A stretch of DNA of 29,418 bases from UBA4660 sp002405435 (GCA_036747335.1 DAIOCL010000030.1:1-29418); one strand, 5' to 3'. Shown: positions 9,321-18,022, counted from the stretch's first letter. Numbers and translations are program-made. The notes: generated by a model not told the origin, from the sequence alone.

Positions 9321-9794
9321 ATGAAAACAAACCATCTCTATCCATGGCTGTGTGCGGCAGTACTCGTTTTGTCACTCTTGTCCTGCAGGCGGGAAGAAGT
9401 GCTCAACAACGCCCAGGTCAACCAGATAAGATTAGACTATTTTTCTGAAGTCACCGATGAGGGAGATAACTGGGACATCTTCACCAACTACCCCGATATT
9501 TTTGTCAAGGTGTTTCGCGGCAACCAACTTGTTTATACCAGTCCGTACTACGACGAATGCCAAAACCAGAATGTATATACCTATAACCAGGGCATGCCCC
9601 TGTACCTTGAATTTCCCAACGAAACATACTCGGTAGCCATTTACGACTACGACTCCACCAGTGAGGATGAGTTTATGGGCGGATTTGAGTTCAAGCCAGT
9701 TGACCACGAGGGAGAGGAAATCATCAGGCTGTTCAGCCTGACGAGCGAAATCGAATTTTCCCTGTTCGTGGACTGGAACTACGTTCGGGAATAA
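9321..9794 (+). CDS. Small lipoprotein with a C2-like beta-sandwich core
   Basis: The 157-residue product begins with a lipoprotein signal (MKTNHLYPWLCAAVLVLSLLSC; lipobox LLSC), so it is likely anchored in the envelope. The rest resembles one C2 domain. NYPDIFVKVFRG parallels the DPYvkv strand with its calcium-binding Asp. The segment around TSPYYDEC to MPLYLEF parallels the linker before the nPvWne strand. YSVAIYDYDSTSEDEFMGGF parallels l-i-V-x-D-x-D with the DDfiG turn. That is a recognition by eye and needs structural confirmation; a calcium-dependent lipid-binding or surface role would follow. The start ATG at 9321 is chosen because it begins the signal; the frame is open to 9240. The gene stands alone, followed by a bidirectional terminator. 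Confidence 0.72.
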   Translation: MKTNHLYPWLCAAVLVLSLLSCRREEVLNNAQVNQIRLDYFSEVTDEGDNWDIFTNYPDIFVKVFRGNQLVYTSPYYDECQNQNVYTYNQGMPLYLEFPNETYSVAIYDYDSTSEDEFMGGFEFKPVDHEGEEIIRLFSLTSEIEFSLFVDWNYVRE

Positions 9795-10084
9795 AGAGAC
9801 TTTTCACCGCATAGCGCAGGGGCATCGCATGATAGGGCCATCACCGGTAACAAAATCCGAGGCACCCGTGTGCCGGCTGGTGCAGGTATAGGTCAGGTTT
9901 ATGTTTCAGGGCTTGCTGCAACGTAGTTTCTGGTGCATTCATTTCCATGTATAGGCAAAGCACCCATGTGAATTACCCATTCTGTTTCAGCCGGGCTTCA
10001 CGGAAGGGCGCATAAAAAAAGCCCCCGGTACGGGGGCCTTTTTCGGCTTTGGTTAATGAGCGCTGTAACAGCGAGTATGAGCGC
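9795..10084. other. Intergenic region between convergent genes
   Basis: The 290 bases lie between the lipoprotein stop and the stop of the minus-strand 5'-nucleotidase gene. Apart from the terminator at 10014-10043 I see no open frame with a recognisable product, no tRNA-like fold and no repeat. Confidence 0.6.
10014..10043. terminator. Bidirectional Rho-independent terminator
   Basis: The perfect 7-bp stem GCCCCCG (10021-10027) and CGGGGGC (10031-10037) has a three-base loop. It is flanked by seven A on the left (10014-10020) and five T on the right (10039-10043), so it can end transcription from both the lipoprotein gene (+) and the 5'-nucleotidase gene (-). Confidence 0.9.
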
Positions 10085-13000
10085 TTAGTTTTCAATCATC
10101 ATACGCAAGACATGCGTGCTGGCACCTTCGGTAAGGTGTACCATATAAATTCCATCCGACAGGTTTTGTATAGGCGCTACCTGAAGGAGTTTGTTTTCAG
10201 GTACGGTGTACTGTTGGCTGAATACCAATTTTCCGGCTGTGTCCAGGATTCGAAGCCACACAACTTCAGCCGCTGTTTCCTCAAGCTGAAGGTTGAAGAA
10301 ACTCCCGTCGTTGGGGTTAGGAAACAGGTTTAGGCTTGACTGTTCTGATTCATCAACCCTTACCAAGGCAGCAGTCTGCGTTGGAGTAAGCGAGGTGTTG
10401 TACAGGCCCGGACCCACGATGCTCAGGCAATGCGCAGGGCCTGCCAGTCCTTCTCCGTATGCAAAAACCGGTGTGATGGTGACCTCGTAGGTAGCACCCT
10501 GCACCAATCCGGTGACCACATTGAGCGACAAAAAGCGGTTGGCACTTCCACGATAATGCGTTATCGGCAGCTCAGGAACGTCGGTTCTGGTGAAGGTCCA
10601 TTTGTAATCAATGGCCGAACAGATAAAAGGTACTGCAGCTACGGTCGCACCGAGGAAACGGGGTCCGTTGCTGCATCGGTCGGTTGCCCGCAGTACGGCA
10701 AGAGGCTGGGCTGCTGTGATCAGGCCGCAGGGAACCAGGGTAGATACCTCTGTAGTGTCATTGTCACCTTCTGCATTGGGGGTGTAGTAGATGGCGGTTA
10801 TTTCTACGTTATAATTGTCTCCCCAGGTGAGACCGGGCACAGTGCTTAGTGTCAGGAATGTGCTTCCGGTGCGCGTCTGGCTTACGGTTTCCAATGTGGA
10901 GGTGGAGGTGAAATCAAAACGGTAGGCACCCGCAGAAACGAAATCTGCTTTGAATGTGCTGCAGAGGCTATAAGGGCCCGGACCATAGTCGCAGGTTGAA
11001 GCATTAAAGAATGCGCTGCAGAGGGTAAATGTACCGATGCCTCCTGCCGAGTTGTAGTTGCGGACGCCTATGCGGTACACCTGACCCGGCACCAGGTCTT
11101 CGGTCGTGAGTACTTCATCTCCGGCGCCGGTAATGTCGTTGACAGCAGCTATGAGGTTGCCGGCTGCATCCTGAACCTCAATGATGATGTCGTTGGTACC
11201 CGCCGTTACAGCGAAGCGCGCACCATTGGTTGAGGCCACCAGCGTATACCACTTGTCTTCACCGGTTAAAGCGGAGGTTAGGGCAAACTCAGAAGGACTG
11301 AAGTTGACCAGGTTGTCTGATACCCCGGCGCAACCCGGAAATGCGGTGGCAGCCGCAGGAACGGCATTGAAGGCAAATTCGCCGGCGATCGGGTAAACGC
11401 GGTCTTGCCTGCTTGACAAATTCTGAATCCGGTAATCAAGCACCTTGGATGTTTCCTGGCTATTGAAGGGTGTTACGGCATAAAAAGCCTGAATGTACTC
11501 GGCAAAGGCATCTTGTTCAGACCCCGGAACAGAGAAGGTGGCTGAGCCCGGATTGAATTCAAGGGCGTTCAGCGTATCCAGGTCAATGCGGTTGCTGCCC
11601 ACGACGGGGAACGGATAGGAGTCGCCTCCGCCTGCTAGGAAGTTAAGCGTAACGAGCTTGATAATCCTTCCCGGATTTCCGTATAACGAGCCATTGAATA
11701 CAATGCTGTCAATTACCGCACCTGATTCATCTACAATAGCCGCATTGCGAATCCTGCTGTTGGCCGGGAAGGTGAGGTCATAACTGAAACGCATACCACC
11801 TACCTGTGGAAACCGGCCTGGCGTGAGTCCTTCTCCTGAAGCCGCTACGCCATGCTCAAGCAGCGTCTTTAATCCGGCCGCCGTCACATCAAGAACAGAC
11901 AACCTGTTGTTAAACCGAAGGGAGTTCTCGATGTCGAGTTGAGAAATCTCACCTGCTTCTTTGCCTGCAAGCGGATTGGCAGCCGGTGGCAGATACTCCA
12001 CCTGGTCACCTACCGCATTGACCACACCCATGGCAGATCGAATTCCACCTCCGTTTTTCAGTGATACCTGTACCTGTGGAATCACCTGCTTGGCCTGCCA
12101 GAGATTGGCATCTGCCGTGATATTGCCGAGGTTAGTTTCTTCGGTGCGTACAAAATTTCTCAAACCCTGCAGATAAACATCTGTTTTCCCAAAGGTGTTA
12201 CCATCTTTCGCAACGATCACGTTCTGGATCGCGCTGGTGAGCAACTGAACCCGGAATCCGCGGGTGCCGGCCGCAAAGGCGCTGGCATAGGTTGGGTAGA
12301 GGTCTTCCACTCCTTCGGTATCGGCAGCGAAAGCACCAGAGACGTTCGGATCGACCGAAGATGGAATAACCTGTCCGGAGGCGTTGAAGTCAATCACCAG
12401 GCGTCCTACGTAGCGGTATTCACTGGCGGTATTGACAATAACTACAGGATGACCATCGAGCCCGGTGGTAAAGAAAGGATAGGACTCGGCCGGTATATCA
12501 CCCGTCCGCATGCGGTCCTGGTCATCAGCCATCAGTATGTGCGAACCTCCTGAAATAATCACATCCACACCGCTCAGCAACTGAGCCAGTTGTTTTTCAA
12601 GATTCAGCTGCTGAAGGTGTGCAAGCAGAATGACTTTATTTACACCGAAATTGTTGATCAACTCGTTGATGCGCGGCTGCACGATGGAAGCCAGCAATGC
12701 CATGTTGTCGGTTCCGGCACCTGGATTAAGCACCGTGGTAGCACCCGGAGATGAAATCGCTGCGAGTATCGGTGTGGTTACCCCGATCACGCCAATGGTC
12801 TCGCCGTTTTCCTCGATAAGGGTATAGGGTGCCAGTTTTTTTGTGTTCGCAATCTGTGAACCGGTCATGGTTGGATTCGACCGGAAGAAAGCATCGGATT
12901 GGGCCGTCGCTTCATAGAGGTTGCTAAGGTTGGGGTCAGCACTGAAATCAAGGTTGCAGCTCAGATAGGGGAACTGGGCACCAAACCATCGGATAGCCGC

Positions 13001-13468
13001 ACCGCTGTTGACGCCGGCAATCATGTTACGCAGCTCTGCGGTGCCGAGATCAAACTCGTGGTTTCCGAGCACTGAAGCCTCCACACCAATAAAGTTCATA
13101 ATGGAGATGTCAGGTCGCGCAATGCCGGCACGCAGGTCATTGTTTGCGAAGTTGCTGCCGTAATAAGAGATGTAGGCATTCTTCAGCGGCTGAACGAGTG
13201 CAGGATCCTCCCCTGAAAGAGAAAAGGGGCTCGGAATCCAATTATCTCCCGAGGCAAGCGTGATGGAGTTGGGATAGGTTTCTTCCAGGGCATCCACAAT
13301 GGCAGCGAAATTGGGCGCATCCGTTGTAGCATTTACTCCTCCTTCGAAGTCAGAGCCATGGAGAATCTGGAGTGTCCATTGCGCATCAGCGCGCAGCACA
13401 ACCAGCAAAGAGGTCAACAAGGTTACAGCATAAGCCCGCAGTGGGGTAGAAAATAGAATGTGTTTCAT
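10085..13468 (-). CDS. 5'-nucleotidase/cyclic phosphodiesterase-family metallophosphatase with T9SS sorting domain
   Basis: The 1,127-residue product starts with a signal peptide (MKHILFSTPLRAYAV... ending near RADAQ). The N-terminal half is a calcineurin-like metallophosphatase of the UshA/YfkN group: ILHGSD (D40) with FEGG, SGDNW, GNHEFD, LLAHLQQ and GGSHIL supply the usual metal and active-site positions. A 5'-nucleotidase C-terminal domain follows (NGGGIRSAMG, then NSLRFNNRLSVLDVTAAGLK). The region from about residue 690 is a set of Ig/fibronectin-like domains rich in T, S and paired Cys. The end (NLFPNPNDGSFFNLQLEE ... GKLVFSQQY ... LSDGIYMVHL) is a Por-type sorting domain, so the enzyme is exported by T9SS to the surface or medium. 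It should release phosphate from extracellular nucleotides or a similar ester. The D-x-H pair is D-F-E here (see findings). ATG 13468 begins the signal peptide; an upstream alternative exists at 13510. Confidence 0.9.
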   Translation of the reverse strand: MKHILFSTPLRAYAVTLLTSLLVVLRADAQWTLQILHGSDFEGGVNATTDAPNFAAIVDALEETYPNSITLASGDNWIPSPFSLSGEDPALVQPLKNAYISYYGSNFANNDLRAGIARPDISIMNFIGVEASVLGNHEFDLGTAELRNMIAGVNSGAAIRWFGAQFPYLSCNLDFSADPNLSNLYEATAQSDAFFRSNPTMTGSQIANTKKLAPYTLIEENGETIGVIGVTTPILAAISSPGATTVLNPGAGTDNMALLASIVQPRINELINNFGVNKVILLAHLQQLNLEKQLAQLLSGVDVIISGGSHILMADDQDRMRTGDIPAESYPFFTTGLDGHPVVIVNTASEYRYVGRLVIDFNASGQVIPSSVDPNVSGAFAADTEGVEDLYPTYASAFAAGTRGFRVQLLTSAIQNVIVAKDGNTFGKTDVYLQGLRNFVRTEETNLGNITADANLWQAKQVIPQVQVSLKNGGGIRSAMGVVNAVGDQVEYLPPAANPLAGKEAGEISQLDIENSLRFNNRLSVLDVTAAGLKTLLEHGVAASGEGLTPGRFPQVGGMRFSYDLTFPANSRIRNAAIVDESGAVIDSIVFNGSLYGNPGRIIKLVTLNFLAGGGDSYPFPVVGSNRIDLDTLNALEFNPGSATFSVPGSEQDAFAEYIQAFYAVTPFNSQETSKVLDYRIQNLSSRQDRVYPIAGEFAFNAVPAAATAFPGCAGVSDNLVNFSPSEFALTSALTGEDKWYTLVASTNGARFAVTAGTNDIIIEVQDAAGNLIAAVNDITGAGDEVLTTEDLVPGQVYRIGVRNYNSAGGIGTFTLCSAFFNASTCDYGPGPYSLCSTFKADFVSAGAYRFDFTSTSTLETVSQTRTGSTFLTLSTVPGLTWGDNYNVEITAIYYTPNAEGDNDTTEVSTLVPCGLITAAQPLAVLRATDRCSNGPRFLGATVAAVPFICSAIDYKWTFTRTDVPELPITHYRGSANRFLSLNVVTGLVQGATYEVTITPVFAYGEGLAGPAHCLSIVGPGLYNTSLTPTQTAALVRVDESEQSSLNLFPNPNDGSFFNLQLEETAAEVVWLRILDTAGKLVFSQQYTVPENKLLQVAPIQNLSDGIYMVHLTEGASTHVLRMMIEN

Positions 13469-13664
13469 AGGGTCATTAATTTCCGGACAAATGAAAAACC
13501 GTACACCCATGAAAGTGATTCGTCAAATCTTAACGAATGGTGAATTGATTGAAGGCATTTGTTAAGTAAACACATATTCCGGTGTAATGCGTGCATAGAG
13601 ATTGTTAGCAGCCGGTTAATTCACCCAAGGCGCATTTCCCGTAAACCAGGAATGAACAGACTAA

Positions 13665-13695
13665 TTTGCTCGCGTTAAACCTTTGGCCATCTTTG
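13665..13695 (+). promoter_or_regulatory. Candidate Bacteroidota-type promoter for the serine hydrolase gene
   Basis: TTTG at 13665-13668 is followed after 19 bases by CATCTTTG at 13688-13695, close to the Bacteroidota sigma consensus TTTG-N19-21-TAnnTTTG (one mismatch in the -7 box). The start codon follows 28 bases later at 13723. Confidence 0.45.
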
Positions 13696-13722
13696 GGGTC
13701 TAACTGCCGCCAGTCAAAGCCC

Positions 13723-15183
13723 ATGAACAAAATACTCCTCTCCGCAGCTGCATCGGTTCTTTCTCTGAAATCAGCCGCCCAGTATGATTTTTCTCCCATC
13801 ACGCAGCTGATTACCGACAGCATCGACATTGTCGGCCAGTCGGGCGAAAATTGTGGTTTTATGATTGTCGAGGGCGACAGTGTCGTCTACGAGCAGTATT
13901 GGGGCAGCTGGGACAATACCACCTACCAGCCCATAGCTTCAGGTACCAAGATTGCTTCTATGGCCCTGATCATGAGGCTGGTTGATGAAGGCTACCTGTC
14001 TCCCGACGATACCGTGCAGAACTTTCTCCCCGCATTTGCCGGCAAACCAACCATCACGCTGCACCAGCTCATGAGCCATACCTCCGGACTGCCCGGAGTC
14101 TCTCCCTTTATCTCCGATAACACCCTCACCCTTGAGCAGGCGGCAGACAGCATAGGCCTCGTTACGTGGATGACGGGGTATGATCCGGGAACCGCATTCC
14201 TTTACGGGGGTGTCGGTATGCAGGTCGCCGGCAGGATGGCTGAGGTAGCCACGGGCATGGCGTGGGACGACCTGTTTGAGGAAAAAATTGCTGCACCGCT
14301 GGGCATGACCCAGACGGATTATGCCGGCACCGGGGCAACGGAAAATTTCAGAATCGCCGGCGGCATGGGCACTACAATGCCCGATTTCTCACGGCTGCTG
14401 GTCATGCTGCTGCAATACGGTCAGATCGACGACCAGCAGGTACTCGACTCACTCACTGTTACCCTGATGCAAAGTGACCAGACCAACGGCGTGCCCCTCG
14501 AGGGAACCCCCTATGCCAACGATCCGCTTCGGCAAGATTTCAGATACGGCTACGGAACCTGGGTTGAAGAGGTTACCAATGGCCAAACTACCCAGTTTGG
14601 CAGCCAGGGGGCTTTCGGGTTCACACCCTGGATTGACCGGTGCAGAAACATTGCGTGTGTATTTTTCGTGAGAAGAACGCTTTCGTTGATTCAGCCCACC
14701 CATACACAACTGAGAAACCTCGTCGAAGCAATCATTCCTATTAAGCTCAACCAGCCCGTCATCACCATCAACGGCAATCAGTTGCTGTCAAGTTATGCTG
14801 ACGGAAACCAGTGGTATTTAAACGACTCCCTGCTGACAGGTGCCACCGGTTCTGTTTACCTGCCCGAGCAAAGTGGGCTTTACGCGGTCAGGCACACGTC
14901 TGAAGAAGGGTGTGAGGTTTTTTCCGCATACGTTTCGTACACCACTTCCGGTGTTAGCGGATACCACGGGTCATCCCTGCAGCTGTATCCCAACCCGGCC
15001 CATGCATGGCTGGTGGCCGACTGTGCTGCCGGCTACCAGATAATCAGCGCAACAGGAAAAGTGGTGGCTCAAAGCAGCCAGCCCACCGGCCGTGTCGATG
15101 TATCGGCCCTTCCGGCCGGCATCTACCTGCTCAGGTCGGGTGAGCGCGTCGCACGTTTTGTCAAGTCAGACAGCGCGCTGTAG
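13723..15183 (+). CDS. Secreted serine hydrolase (beta-lactamase class C/AmpC-like family) with T9SS sorting domain
   Basis: The 486-residue product has a signal peptide (MNKILLSAAASVLSLKSAAQ) and a serine beta-lactamase-like domain at about 25-330. The nucleophile motif SxxK is S73-G-T-K76. LHQLMSHTSGLPG is the highly conserved family element after it. The YxN-type motif is altered to Y161-G-G in FLYGGVGMQVAGRMAE. The family includes D-aminopeptidases, esterases and penicillin-binding-like enzymes; the substrate cannot be told from sequence. An Ig-like segment (NQPVITINGNQLLSSY ... LPEQSGLYAVRHTSEEGC) and a Por-type sorting domain (LQLYPNPAHAWLVADC ... LPAGIYLLRSGERVARFVK) follow, so it should leave by T9SS. 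It is divergent from the 5'-nucleotidase gene with a 254-base shared upstream region. ATG 13723 begins the signal; the open frame reaches 13666. Confidence 0.88.
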   Translation: MNKILLSAAASVLSLKSAAQYDFSPITQLITDSIDIVGQSGENCGFMIVEGDSVVYEQYWGSWDNTTYQPIASGTKIASMALIMRLVDEGYLSPDDTVQNFLPAFAGKPTITLHQLMSHTSGLPGVSPFISDNTLTLEQAADSIGLVTWMTGYDPGTAFLYGGVGMQVAGRMAEVATGMAWDDLFEEKIAAPLGMTQTDYAGTGATENFRIAGGMGTTMPDFSRLLVMLLQYGQIDDQQVLDSLTVTLMQSDQTNGVPLEGTPYANDPLRQDFRYGYGTWVEEVTNGQTTQFGSQGAFGFTPWIDRCRNIACVFFVRRTLSLIQPTHTQLRNLVEAIIPIKLNQPVITINGNQLLSSYADGNQWYLNDSLLTGATGSVYLPEQSGLYAVRHTSEEGCEVFSAYVSYTTSGVSGYHGSSLQLYPNPAHAWLVADCAAGYQIISATGKVVAQSSQPTGRVDVSALPAGIYLLRSGERVARFVKSDSAL

Positions 15184-15314
15184 CATCCCGGTGCGCAATC
15201 GCTGCAACCGGGCCTCACCCTGCAACACGCGGCAACTCCGCCAAACGGAAATTGAAGCGGAAAAAAACCAGGCATGCTGAGATATTTTCAGCCGGCTCAG
15301 CGCCATATTCGCCC

Positions 15315-16658
15315 ATGCAAAAAACAGGGATAAAGAATATTGCCATTGTCAACGAAGGTGAGATACGGATCACCGACCTGATGATGGACCAGGGAATTAT
15401 CCGAAAAATCGGACCCGGTAGCACGGAGGGCTGCACCGCTGTCATAGACGGAACGGGCAAATACCTGTTCCCCGGTATCATCGACGGGCAGGTGCATTTC
15501 CGCGAGCCCGGACTTACCCATAAGGCCGACCTGCGCTCTGAGAGCAGGGCAGCTGTGGCGGGTGGAGTCACTTCTTTCATCGATATGCCGAATACGGTAC
15601 CCAATGTGCTCAATATGGACATACTCCGCGAGAAATACCAGCTCGCCGCTGAAAAATCACTGGCCAATTTTGGCGTTTTCCTCGGGGTAAACGGCGATAA
15701 CCTTGATGAGGTATTGGCACTCGATACATCCGAACTGCTGGCGGTTTCCGATGACGGACTCTATTTTACCAAAAAGGGAAACCTGCTCGCCGATAATCCG
15801 GAGACGATGGAGAAACTTTTTTCAGGCTGCAAATCCCTCATCGCCATCCACTCGGAGAAAGAACAGATTATAGAAGAGAATGAACGCAGGTTCCGGGAGC
15901 TATATGGTGAAGATGTGCCGGTCGAATGCCACCCGCTTATCAGGAGCGAACAAGCCTGTTACGAAGCGACCCGCAGGGCCATCGAAATTGCCAACCGGCA
16001 TGGGGCAAGGCTGCACATACTGCACCTGAGTACCGAAGCGGAAACCCATCTCTTCCGCAATGATATTCCACTGTCGGAAAAGAACATTACTACGGAAGTA
16101 TCCGTGCATCATTTGTGGTTTTCCGATGCCGATTATGCGCGTCTCGGTACGCTCATCAAATGGAATCCGGCCATTAAAACCGAAAAAGACAGAAACGGAT
16201 TGCTTAAGGCACTGGTCGAAGACAGGATTGATTTGGTAACCACAGACCATGCTCCACATGCGCTGGAGGAAAAACAGAGACCCTACTTTCAATCCATGTC
16301 GGGCGCACCCATCGTGCAGCACACGCTCAACATCATGCTTGAGTTTTACCGCCAGGGCCGCATATCACTTGAGAAAATTGCCGAGAAAATGTGCCACAAC
16401 CCGGCCATCCTCTACGGCTTGAAAAACCGGGGTTTCATCCGGGAGGGGCTGGCCGCCGACCTCACGGTCGTGGATTTGCAAGCGCCCTGGACTGTTTCCA
16501 AAGAGAATATCCTGTCCAAATGCGGGTGGTCGCCCCTCGAAGGAACCACATTCCACGCAAGTGTAACCCACACCTTTGTCAATGGACACATGGTGTACCA
16601 CCACGGGCAATTTGACGAATCTGTAAAAGGACAACCGCTGAAAAGATACAAGGGCTGA
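15315..16658 (+). CDS. pyrC: Dihydroorotase (amidohydrolase family, Bacteroidota type)
   Basis: The 447-residue cytoplasmic enzyme should cyclise N-carbamoyl-L-aspartate to dihydroorotate in pyrimidine synthesis. Recognisable elements are LFPGIIDGQVHFREPGLTHK in two overlapping blocks, SRAAVAGGVTSFIDMPNT, AIHSEKE, ARLHILHLSTEAET, TTDHAPHALEEKQ, and MCHNPAILYG near the end. The metal pair H-x-H is Q59-V-H61. The strand that in Lys-carbamate enzymes reads KLF is S145-D-D-G148, as in the Asp-bridged Bacillus/Aquifex-type enzymes. The other metal His (in AIHSE and HILH) and catalytic Asp (TTDHAPH) are kept. ATG 15315 is chosen because it begins the family's N-terminal strand (IKNIAIVNEGEI); a TTG at 15252 would add 21 unrelated residues. 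An unrelated hydantoinase-type role is less likely given the whole-length match to pyrC. Confidence 0.85.
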   Translation: MQKTGIKNIAIVNEGEIRITDLMMDQGIIRKIGPGSTEGCTAVIDGTGKYLFPGIIDGQVHFREPGLTHKADLRSESRAAVAGGVTSFIDMPNTVPNVLNMDILREKYQLAAEKSLANFGVFLGVNGDNLDEVLALDTSELLAVSDDGLYFTKKGNLLADNPETMEKLFSGCKSLIAIHSEKEQIIEENERRFRELYGEDVPVECHPLIRSEQACYEATRRAIEIANRHGARLHILHLSTEAETHLFRNDIPLSEKNITTEVSVHHLWFSDADYARLGTLIKWNPAIKTEKDRNGLLKALVEDRIDLVTTDHAPHALEEKQRPYFQSMSGAPIVQHTLNIMLEFYRQGRISLEKIAEKMCHNPAILYGLKNRGFIREGLAADLTVVDLQAPWTVSKENILSKCGWSPLEGTTFHASVTHTFVNGHMVYHHGQFDESVKGQPLKRYKG

Positions 16659-16750
16659 GACCGGTATACGGGCAGCGCTACGAAGCCGATGAAATTTTTC
16701 CGGGTGGGGTATCATACGGGCCATCACCGCGTGTACATTATTTTCGGGGT

Positions 16751-17065
16751 ATGAAAAATATCGCGTTCCGGTTCTTTTTTATCCTGTTACTCTTTTTCAT
16801 CGCCCCGTGGAACTTCCTGGGTTATATCCCTGTGCTTTCTTTCCTGTCGGATGGATATGCCATCGGGGAGGAATGGATTGTCTCTCTCTGCAACCGTCAC
16901 TTGTGGCATGTAGCCGAAGTGCTCAACATGGATGGCGGCGGTTCGGGAGATACCTCCTATGCGTGGGCCCAGTTTTATACGGTGCTTATCCTCTCCCTCG
17001 CGGGCGCATTGCTCTGGTCCATCATTGACAGAAAAAGACGGTCACCGTATAAAACGCTTTCCTAG
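16751..17065 (+). CDS. DoxX-type membrane protein, N-terminal piece (broken gene, part 1)
   Basis: The 104-residue reading frame ends at TAG 17063-17065. It has a first membrane span (FRFFFILLLFFIAPW), a polar periplasmic stretch with NMDGGGSGDTSYAWAQF (the GSGDTtydWvQ element of the Bacteroidota DoxX-related family), then a second span (VLILSLAGALLWSIIDRKR). The downstream piece at 17198-18022 is in the same frame and supplies the rest of the family. The two together would be about 423 codons, the normal full length. Read through, the region between them still looks like the family (see the entry at 17063). I see no promoter of good quality upstream. Confidence 0.7.
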   Translation: MKNIAFRFFFILLLFFIAPWNFLGYIPVLSFLSDGYAIGEEWIVSLCNRHLWHVAEVLNMDGGGSGDTSYAWAQFYTVLILSLAGALLWSIIDRKRRSPYKTLS

Positions 17066-17101
17066 GGGCTCAATGTGGTCGATCGCAACCAAGTGGCCTA
17101 G
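17063..17101 (+). other. Pair of in-frame TAG codons splitting the DoxX-type gene
   Basis: TAG lies at 17063-17065 and again at 17099-17101, both in the frame shared by the 5' and 3' pieces; no frameshift is needed. Between and after them the frame reads GLNVVDRNQVA, then VALLYGNKKLFELQKPYPNL and STTLGDLLPM, which fits the expected family sequence across the second membrane span. The first stop sits where homologues tend to have an aromatic residue, the second at a hydrophobic position. Confidence 0.75.
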
Positions 17102-17197
17102 GTCGCCCTGCTCTATGGCAATAAAAAACTTTTTGAACTGCAAAAGCCATATCCCAACCTCAGCCTGCTTTCTACCACGCTGGGTGACCTCCTGCCC

Positions 17198-18022
17198 ATG
17201 CGCCTATCGTGGATATTTATGGGATACTCAGCCCCCTACCAGGTATTTTCCGGTGTCATGGAAACCCTCGTGGGCCTGCTCTTGCTCTCCCGCAAAACAG
17301 CGCTGGCAGGTGTGCTGCTCGGCGCCGGAGTCTTTGCCAATGTGTTTGTGCTCAACCTGTGCTACGATATCCCCGTCAAACTCTTTTCAATGCAGACCTT
17401 ATTCTGTTGTTTTTTTCTCGCCTGGAATGACCGCAAAAGGGTTTGGAATTTTTTCGTCCTCAATCGGAATACCACGCCCTCCAATACCTATGAACTCGTA
17501 CTCCCGAAAAGATGGCAGCGGATCATACGCATCCTGCTCAAGAGTGCATTTATCCTGCTGTTTGTGGTACTCCAGTTCATCCAGTCATGGTCTATGTACA
17601 GCGAAGACAGGGCACAGGCCGCGTCGCAACCCATCGAAGCCGGTATCTATGACGTCACGGAAATGGTGGAAAACGGCGATACACTGTCGGTGGGCGAAGG
17701 CAATATCCGCTGGAAGGACGTGGTATTTGACCTTGACGGAAGCGGAAGCATCTACCCGGCAGATACCTTGCTGAGGCAACGCTACAAGCGCGGCTATTTT
17801 GTTTTTGAAGCAGATACTTCCGCTGAAGTGATCCGGTTCACCAAAAGTTATGCAGATACAATCCCCTTGTTTGAACTCAGGTATGCACAAGTGAATGACA
17901 GCACGCTCTCCCTGTCGGGCATCGTGCGTAGCGATACCCTCTCGCTCCTATTGCAGCGCAGAAACAGGCAGTTCCCGCTGTCCGAACGACAGTTTCACTG
18001 GGTCTCTGAAGCCAACCGCTGA
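17198..18022 (+). CDS. DoxX-type membrane protein, C-terminal piece (broken gene, part 2)
   Basis: The 274-residue frame starts at ATG 17198, but family similarity begins upstream in the same frame (from about 17102), so this is the remainder of the gene at 16751 rather than a separate gene. It contains SWIFMGYSAPYQVFSG, a conserved DoxX-like span, then VFVLNLCYDIPVKLFS and FFVLNRNT, further spans near residues 25-50 and 65-85, and another at about 110-125 (ILLKSAFILLFVVLQF). A soluble C-terminal domain of about 130 residues follows (GIYDVTEM ... NIRWKDVVFD ... RQFHWVSEANR), as in longer Bacteroidota DoxX-family proteins. If translated alone from 17198 it would lack the first two spans. The function of the family in these bacteria is unknown. 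Confidence 0.72.
   Translation: MRLSWIFMGYSAPYQVFSGVMETLVGLLLLSRKTALAGVLLGAGVFANVFVLNLCYDIPVKLFSMQTLFCCFFLAWNDRKRVWNFFVLNRNTTPSNTYELVLPKRWQRIIRILLKSAFILLFVVLQFIQSWSMYSEDRAQAASQPIEAGIYDVTEMVENGDTLSVGEGNIRWKDVVFDLDGSGSIYPADTLLRQRYKRGYFVFEADTSAEVIRFTKSYADTIPLFELRYAQVNDSTLSLSGIVRSDTLSLLLQRRNRQFPLSERQFHWVSEANR

Noticed and set aside
15187..15212. Hairpin CCCGGT/ACCGGG after the serine hydrolase
   Set aside because: Only six pairs and no following T tract, so it is not convincing as a terminator.
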